From Planctomycetota bacterium (lineage in GTDB: Bacteria; Planctomycetota; B15-G4; JADJEK01): a DNA stretch of 64,000 bases. The position numbers and the translations under genes were made by a program. Positions 58,606 to 64,000 of the stretch are shown here, piece after piece. The DNA lies in NCBI GenBank assembly GCA_016709145.1, contig JADJEK010000024.1:332393-396392 (forward strand), read 5' to 3'. Each line of letters starts with the position of its first letter. Position 1 is the first letter of the stretch. The notes below the pieces were generated by a model. That model saw only the letters and a program-made list of their open reading frames with translations. It made no database searches and was not told the origin of the DNA.

Positions 58606-60636
58606 ATGCGCCGTGCCACGAACCTCCGTGACTTCATCGATCAACTCGAACGCGAAGGCGAACTCGCGCGCGTGCGAGCTCCCGTGTCGCCCTTGCTCGA
58701 GATCGCGGCGATCGTCGATCGCGTGCGGCTCGCGCCGTGCGCGCGCGCGAGTCGTTTCGCGAGAGAGTTCGACCCGCTGCACCACGGACTCGGCGGCAAG
58801 GCGCTGCTGTTCGAACGCGTCGAGGGCTCGGACTTCCCGGTCGCGATCAACGTGTTCGGCTCGTACCGACGCATGGAACTCGCGCTCGACGTCGCCGACG
58901 CCGGCGGCTTCGAGTCCATCGCACGCCGCATCGCCTCGCTGACGAAGCCCGAGCCGCCGACGTCGCTGGGATCCGCGCTCGCGAAGTTGAAGGAGTTCGC
59001 GCCACTGCTGCGCGTACCGCCGAAGCGCCGCTCGAGCGGCATCTGCCAACAAGTCGTCAAGCTCACGAGTCGCGGCGAGGTCGACTTGCTCCGCTTGCCG
59101 ATCCTGAAGTGCTGGCCGTTGGACGGCGATCCCGCCGCGGTCGGATACGGACTCACGCCGCAGCAGGCCGGCACTGCCGCGGGGCAAGGGCGCTACATCA
59201 CGTTCGCGGGCATCCACACGATCCACGCCGACGATCGCGATGCCGAGAAGCCGAAGAGCCACAACATCGGCATGTATCGCGCGCAGCTCGTCGACCGTAC
59301 GAAGCTCGCGATGCACTGGCACATGCATCACGACGGCGCTTCGCATTGGCGGTCGTGGAAGAAGCTCGGCCAGCCGATGCCGATCGCGCTGTGCTTCGGC
59401 GGCGAGCCCGTGCTGCCGTACGCCGCGACCGCGCCGCTGCCGCCGGGATTGTCGGAGCTCTTGCTCGCGGGCTTCCTGAACGGCGGCGGCATCCCGCTGG
59501 TGCGCGCGAAGACCGTCCCGCTGTGGGTGCCGGCGAACTCCGAGATCGTGATCGAAGGCTACGTGTCGACCGAATGCGGCTTCATCGGTTACGACCCGCG
59601 CCCGCGCGCGGACGGCACGACCGAACCGCTCGGCCCCGGCGCCGTGTTCGAAGGACCGTTCGGCGACCACACGGGCTTCTATTCGTTGCCCGATCGCTAT
59701 CCGCTGGTCGACGTCACGGCGATCACGCATCGCAAGGACGCGATCTACCCGACCACGATCGTCGGCGAGCCGCCGCAAGAGGACTACGCGCTCGGCAAAG
59801 CGACGGAGCGCGTGTTCCTGCCGCTGCTGAAGACGCTGATCCACGACATCGTCGACTACCACTTGCCGCTGTTCGGCTGCTTCCACAACTGCGCGTTCGT
59901 GCGCATCGACAAGGCCTATCCGCTGCAAGCGCGACGCGTGATGCACGCGATCTGGGGCGCGGGGCAGATGGCGTGGACGAAGTTCATCGTCGTCGTCGAC
60001 GCCGACGTCGACGTCCACGACGAGTGGGCGGTTTGGGAAGCCGTTGCCGCGCGCACGCGCTTCGATCGCGATCTCGAGTTCGTGCGCGGCCCGCTCGACA
60101 TCCTCGATCACGCGGCGCCGCGGCTCGGCGCCGGCACGAAGTTCGGCATCGACGCCACGCGCAAGATCCGCGGCGAGGACGCCGAGGGCATCGCGTGGGA
60201 CGCGCCGATCGCGCGCGCGCCGGAAGTCGCGGTGGAGGACCTGCGCGCGAAACTCGTCGGGGTCGCGGGAATCCAGTCGATCGCGAAGCTCGACGGGTTC
60301 GGAGGGCCGCGCTTGATCTACGCGACGGTGGAGAAGAAGGCAGCCGGTGACGGTGGCCGAGCGATCGAGGCCATTTGGGACGCCACGCCCGCAGGTTTCG
60401 GAGATTGCGTCTTCATCGCGGCGCACGAGGGAGACGGAGGAGGCAGCGCCGACCCGGAGCGCGTGCTATTCCAGGTTGCGGCGAACACGTGTCCACGACG
60501 GGATCGCTGGACGAGGGGCGAGCGTGTGGGGTTCGACGGGACGCCGAAGCGGGGGGGCGACGAGCGGTTGGGCGAGGCGGTCAGGGATTTCCCCCCTGGA
60601 GTGGGTGGGCTTCCAGTTGCTCAGGGCATTGACTGA
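58606..60636 (+). CDS. UbiD family decarboxylase (prenylated-FMN dependent)
   Basis: 676 residues. Starts M-R-R-A-T-N-L-R-D-F-I-D-Q-L-E, the usual UbiD opening. Family landmarks are N-V-F-G-S-Y-R-R-M near 82-90, H-N-I-G-M-Y-R-A-Q with the conserved Asn/Arg of the prFMN pocket, W-H-M-H-H-D-G, S-E-I-V-I-E-G-Y and F-E-G-P-F-G-D-H-T-G-F-Y with the acidic residues of the active site. It is about 180 residues longer than E. coli UbiD because of insertions and a C-terminal tail. It may act in menaquinone or aromatic acid (de)carboxylation. No UbiX gene is adjacent. Confidence 0.92.
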   Translation: MRRATNLRDFIDQLEREGELARVRAPVSPLLEIAAIVDRVRLAPCARASRFAREFDPLHHGLGGKALLFERVEGSDFPVAINVFGSYRRMELALDVADAGGFESIARRIASLTKPEPPTSLGSALAKLKEFAPLLRVPPKRRSSGICQQVVKLTSRGEVDLLRLPILKCWPLDGDPAAVGYGLTPQQAGTAAGQGRYITFAGIHTIHADDRDAEKPKSHNIGMYRAQLVDRTKLAMHWHMHHDGASHWRSWKKLGQPMPIALCFGGEPVLPYAATAPLPPGLSELLLAGFLNGGGIPLVRAKTVPLWVPANSEIVIEGYVSTECGFIGYDPRPRADGTTEPLGPGAVFEGPFGDHTGFYSLPDRYPLVDVTAITHRKDAIYPTTIVGEPPQEDYALGKATERVFLPLLKTLIHDIVDYHLPLFGCFHNCAFVRIDKAYPLQARRVMHAIWGAGQMAWTKFIVVVDADVDVHDEWAVWEAVAARTRFDRDLEFVRGPLDILDHAAPRLGAGTKFGIDATRKIRGEDAEGIAWDAPIARAPEVAVEDLRAKLVGVAGIQSIAKLDGFGGPRLIYATVEKKAAGDGGRAIEAIWDATPAGFGDCVFIAAHEGDGGGSADPERVLFQVAANTCPRRDRWTRGERVGFDGTPKRGGDERLGEAVRDFPPGVGGLPVAQGID

Positions 60637-60743
60637 ACAGACGCAACGTCTTGAGTCATGCGTTGGAACCGTGAGGTTGGCCACGCATCGGCGTCTGATG
60701 CCGGTCATTCAGGTAACCCTGAACGGCCTGTGGCCTTGGGATC

Positions 60744-60762
60744 TGGCCTTGTCCAAAGGCCA
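60744..60762. terminator. Hairpin between convergent genes
   Basis: TGGCCTT/AAGGCCA stem of 7 bp with a GTCCA loop, between stops at 60636 and 60800. Local GC drops noticeably from here on. Confidence 0.4.
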
Positions 60763-60799
60763 CACTCCCAGTTCGGCCATGCGAACCATCAATCAACCA

Positions 60800-62386
60800 T
60801 CAAACAACCAAAGCGACCACAAAATGCTTCGTGTTAAGGGTTTGCGTGATCCGATGATTGAAGTCGGACCGGAGACGTCCGCGGATCAAGCAATCACTTC
60901 GCATTGACGCCGGCGCAGCCCAGAAGGGAAGGTATCGGCGGAGCTTGTAACCGACACTCGAATTTTGAATCACCACGAGCCCGGATTCGACCGCTTCATT
61001 GAGGAGATTCGACGCAGTCGCCGCATTCTTCTCGTCGATGCCGAATCGCGCACGAAGCGAAGCGTTGGTCATCGGCTCCCGAGTCACGTGCCGCAGACAT
61101 GCGTGCAGGTAACACGCGCGCACGCGATCCGCCCTTTCCATGTCTTTCAGCGCGCGGAGCCCAAAGAGCACGACACGCATTGACTCCCCCGGCGACTCGA
61201 AAAGCGGCGCAGGCAGTTGGAACAACTCGATCTGGAACACAACCTTGTCGATTCCGCTGCCGCGCTCCTCGCAAATGCCAAGCCGCCGCATGAGGGATGC
61301 GAGCTTCTCGTTGCGCGATCGTGGCGGCTGATCGAGGAGTCGCTCCGTCGGTACGAGAGGACGACCCGGATTCGTGACTTCGACGCGGTCATCAAAGATC
61401 TCGATCATCGGCCCGGCGCCGCCGACCACGAAGTCCTGGTGGATGAGTGCGTTCGCGGCGACCTCACGCACGACGATTGGTGGGAACATCGGCATCGACT
61501 TGCGCAACGCTTGCTCGATGACTTCGTTCGTTGGGAGGACCGCGACGATGTTCTGAACGAGCGCTTCGAAACCCGTCGCGTACCCAGTCGAAACGACCTG
61601 CTCGCGCGTCGTCACGACTCGTCCCTTGCCCGCGTACTGGACGATTCGCACGACTTTTCGGCGCAGCCCATCGAATCGGCCGAGATCCTTGGCGAACAGC
61701 ACTGCGCCCACGTTCGTGATGCTCCATGAGCCCCCGAGCGACCGCTTCACCAGTTCATCGGCCTCCAGTGCCGCAAGAATTGCATCGCGGTCGGGAGGAA
61801 GTGGCAGCTTCAGTAGGTCGAAATACGAAGTGAACGCAAGGCGCTGAAGGACCTCGTCGCCTGAAAGTCTGTGTGCTGCGATCCCGGACTCGAACGAGGT
61901 GGATCCGAGCTGGTGCCAGAGCTGGCGCTCCTTCTCCGGGTGGTCCTTGAGCTTCTTTTTGTACGACCCAACCCGGATGAACCCCTCGCCCTTGAAGCGT
62001 ACGGGCTGGGAGTGAGCGCTGTCGACCTCCAGGACGACGATGCGAATGTCGTCGACGACACCTTCGTGAAACCGAAATGCGATTTGTGGCTCGAGAGAAC
62101 GCGTGAGCCAGTTCTCGAGATCCTCATTGCCGCACTTCGCCCTCCGCGGCTCGAATGAAGTCCCAACCAATCTCCGCGAGATGTCTTCGATCCCCCAAGC
62201 GATGTAGCCACGAGGCTTTTGCAGCAGCGCCGCGGAGTTCGCCAAGGCGGAGATGTACTGACCCATCTCGACGGGATTCGCATTGTCGACCTTGAACTCG
62301 ACCCATTCCGTCTCGGTGCCAGTCGGGAGGCCGCGAAGCTCCTGCACGATGGATGCAAGTTCGGAAGCCGATGCCGGTGCACTCAC
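60800..62386 (-). CDS. AlbA_2/Schlafen-type ATP-binding regulator-like protein
   Basis: 528 residues from GTG 62386, with GGAGG 7 nt upstream; an upstream ATG at 62443 adds an arginine-rich leader and is disfavoured. The N-terminal domain (about 15-130) is AlbA_2/Schlafen-like: E-T-E-W-V-E-F-K, I-S-A-L-A-N-S-A-A and G-Y-I-A-W-G-I-E-D. The middle has E-V-A-A-N-A-L-I-H-Q-D and V-T-N-P-G-R-P-L, an HATPase_c_4 ATP-binding fold. The C-terminal part is a winged-helix-like region. Members are called transcriptional regulators but many sit in defence islands. Lower GC than the rest of the window suggests acquisition. Confidence 0.88.
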   Translation of the reverse strand: MSAPASASELASIVQELRGLPTGTETEWVEFKVDNANPVEMGQYISALANSAALLQKPRGYIAWGIEDISRRLVGTSFEPRRAKCGNEDLENWLTRSLEPQIAFRFHEGVVDDIRIVVLEVDSAHSQPVRFKGEGFIRVGSYKKKLKDHPEKERQLWHQLGSTSFESGIAAHRLSGDEVLQRLAFTSYFDLLKLPLPPDRDAILAALEADELVKRSLGGSWSITNVGAVLFAKDLGRFDGLRRKVVRIVQYAGKGRVVTTREQVVSTGYATGFEALVQNIVAVLPTNEVIEQALRKSMPMFPPIVVREVAANALIHQDFVVGGAGPMIEIFDDRVEVTNPGRPLVPTERLLDQPPRSRNEKLASLMRRLGICEERGSGIDKVVFQIELFQLPAPLFESPGESMRVVLFGLRALKDMERADRVRACYLHACLRHVTREPMTNASLRARFGIDEKNAATASNLLNEAVESGLVVIQNSSVGYKLRRYLPFWAAPASMRSDCLIRGRLRSDFNHRITQTLNTKHFVVALVV

Positions 62387-62566
62387 GATTCGACCTCCAC
62401 GGCCCCGCCTGCGTTTCGCAACGAAGCGCAACAGCGACGGCATCCTCAGGACCGATTCGCGTCAGCGATCGCCCGGTCACTCACACGGCGCACCTGCCGA
62501 TGCAAGGCGCGACGTACGCGCTACGGGGGCCTACCGTTCATCCCCTGTTCGCCGTGCGAGCAAGTG

Positions 62567-63611
62567 CTACGCGTCGGTCCCCAAGGTCGAACGGACTCCT
62601 CCCGCTAAGTCGTCCAGAAACTCCGATGCCGGGGTGACTCCCGAGACGAACAGGTGATCGCGCGCACGAGTGCACGCCACGTAAAGGAGTTGCCGCTCGG
62701 TGTCGTAAACTTCCTCGAGGTCGCCGTCGTCACCGACGGACTCGATGCGGGATTGGAGCGGCAGGATGTCGTCGTCGCAGGCCAAGACGACGACGGCTCG
62801 GAATTCGAGCCCCTTTGCGCGATACATGGTTCCGATCGCGACGTGTCCGCTCGCGGTGTCGACGCGATCGTCGAGAAGCTTCGAGGAGAGTTTCGTTCGG
62901 GCGATCGCTAGGTGGGCGCGCTCGATCTCGGCATCGGAACGAACGAAGACACCGAACTCGTGCGGCAGAGTCCCTTCACGGGTGCGTTCGTCGATCCACG
63001 CAGCAGCTGCCTCAGCCTCGTCTTCGACCGAGTCGAACTGCGACACGTTCGGCGAGGGCCCGTTGAACACCGAGACCGTTCCCTTGCGCTCTTCGACGAT
63101 TCCATCCATGTCGGTCACGGTCGGACCGAGCAGTCCGTCAGCGTGCATGCGGATCTGATGCGACGTCCGATAGTTGACGCGCAGCGTGCGCGACCGCCCG
63201 CGGACGTCGACGCCGAGCGACTTCCACGAGAACGGCTGCTGGAAGATCCGCTGGCCGAGGTCACCGGCGAAGAACAGCGCATTGGGACGACCGGCGCCGA
63301 GCACGGCAATCAACCGGAGCTGCGAAACGCCGAGGTCCTGCGCTTCGTCGACGACCACGAAGTCGAAGATCGTCTGGCCGCGCTTCGTGATCGCGGCCGA
63401 CAGTGCGGAGTACATCGCCGGTAGCGTGATCAAGCCGTCGTCCCGCAACCCGCGATGTACGCGCTCGAAGATCGCCCACACGACCTTGCGCAGCGACTCC
63501 GGTAGTCGCGTCTTGCGACCGAGCCGCGCGACGTCTCGATACGCCTCCCACGTGTCGATCTGCCACGAATCGACCACGTGCTCCCATTCGCCGACGAGAA
63601 AGTGCGCGCCA
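62567..63611 (-). CDS. SF1 (UvrD-like) helicase, C-terminal part (frameshifted)
   Basis: The C-terminal 340 or so residues of a UvrD-type helicase. Visible motifs in order are F-V-V-V-D-E-A-Q-D-L (motif II), F-F-A-G-D-L-G-Q-R-I-F (III), L-R-V-N-Y-R-T-S-H-Q-I (IV), T-M-Y-R-A-K-G-L-E-F-R-A-V (V) and Q-L-L-Y-V-A-C-T-R-A-R-D (VI). It joins the N-terminal part at about 63604-63611, where one base is missing in GCGCGC, turning G-H-K-L-A / A-H-F-L-V-G-E-W into two frames. The complete protein would be a DNA helicase; relatives I recall have extra N-terminal domains that lie beyond this window. Confidence 0.85.
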
Positions 63612-64000
63612 GCTTGTGACCGTCGACCTCGCGGGCCGCATCGCGAATGCGGCGTCGCACGTCCTCCGCGGTCGCGAATCGAGCTGCGCCGACGTGAGCG
63701 CGATGCAGACGCAGTGCGACGGCTTCGAACGATCCCACATCGATCCTCTCCCCGAGCCGGGGCTCGTTCGCGAGAAGCCGCTTCAACTTCGTCTGCAACG
63801 CGCTCGCGAGCGTGTCCGAGAAGGTGGTCAGCAGGACGCGCGCATCGGCATTCGCGCGCGCCAAATGCGCCGCACGATGGATGGCGACGATGGTCTTGCC
63901 TGTACCCGCCGATCCGGCGACACGCGCGGGACCGGCGTAGTCGCGCTCGACCCAACTGCGCTGGTCCGGGTGCAGGAAGATGGTCCACTTCTCCCACGGC
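63604..64000 (-). CDS. SF1 (UvrD-like) helicase, N-terminal part (partial, runs off window)
   Basis: Open to the window edge. It reads W-E-K-W-T-I-F-L-H-P-D-Q-R, then Walker A A-G-S-A-G-T-G-K-T and L-L-T-T-F-S-D-T-L (motif Ia), and N-E-P-R-L-G-E-R. It leads into the frame change near 63608 and would continue in the C-terminal part at 62567-63611. The N-terminus is not in the window. It lies next to the AlbA_2 gene in the same orientation, about 180 nt apart. Confidence 0.8.

Overview
The window is about 64 kb of GC-rich bacterial chromosome. Several traits point to Planctomycetota: secreted HEAT-repeat proteins, Tat-exported Gfo/Idh oxidoreductase and TIM-barrel isomerase genes side by side, SUMF1-type domains (one fused to a Ser/Thr kinase), a DUF1570-like metallopeptidase, an FG-GAP propeller with a lineage-style C-terminal domain, and a MoxR/DUF58/DUF4350/DUF4129/SpoIIM/RDD membrane operon. 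This placement is inferred from gene content; no rRNA or tRNA gene was seen.

Layout. 1-5.9 kb: three tandem paralogous secreted HEAT proteins, the first cut by the window edge. 5.9-9.7 kb: DUF488 protein, SUMF1-like protein, Gfo/Idh oxidoreductase and hydroxypyruvate-isomerase-like protein. 9.7-11.4 kb: two REP-like palindromes, then an ArsR-type regulator paired with a double SRPBCC protein. 11.4-18.2 kb: epimerase-like lipoprotein, sulfatase-superfamily membrane protein, single-domain asparaginase, beta-helix protein, esterase, SDR and a small TPR-like protein. 18.4-22.3 kb: zinc metallopeptidase, Smr protein, TraB-like protein and exonuclease III. 22.3-30.3 kb: an eight-gene minus-strand operon (RDD, RDD, RDD, SpoIIM, DUF4129, DUF4350, MoxR, DUF58) with five consecutive 4-nt stop/start overlaps. 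30.4-34.7 kb: methyltransferase, GT-C-like membrane protein and FG-GAP propeller. 34.7-35.3 kb: a repeat-rich gap with a perfect 70-bp palindrome. 35.3-43.3 kb: a giant membrane-bound sigma54 activator with a CBM9-like sensor, interrupted by a 1-nt frameshift, then an OmpH-like protein and a lipoprotein secretin. 43.4-45.2 kb: ABC exporter pair. 45.5-49.5 kb: kinase-SUMF1 fusion and a dockerin-like secreted protein. 49.5-49.8 kb: a 168-bp MITE-like inverted repeat. 49.8-57.8 kb: NIF3 protein, second AP endonuclease, hybrid histidine kinase, M3 peptidase and SGNH hydrolase. 57.8-58.6 kb: a REP-associated Y1 transposase (RAYT) embedded in its own REP copies. 58.6-60.6 kb: UbiD-family decarboxylase. 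60.8-64.0 kb: an AlbA_2/Schlafen-type ATPase regulator of visibly lower GC and a frameshifted SF1 helicase cut by the window end.

Most genes look like housekeeping or envelope functions. The strongest leads are the carbohydrate-sensor sigma54 activator with operator-like inverted repeats between it and the secretin pair, the RAYT/REP family dispersed over the window, the MITE and the 70-bp palindrome, and a recurrent TANNNT element 7-9 nt before start codons that lack a Shine-Dalgarno sequence, which suggests frequent leaderless transcripts. Two single-base frameshifts both fall in GCGCG runs and may be assembly errors.
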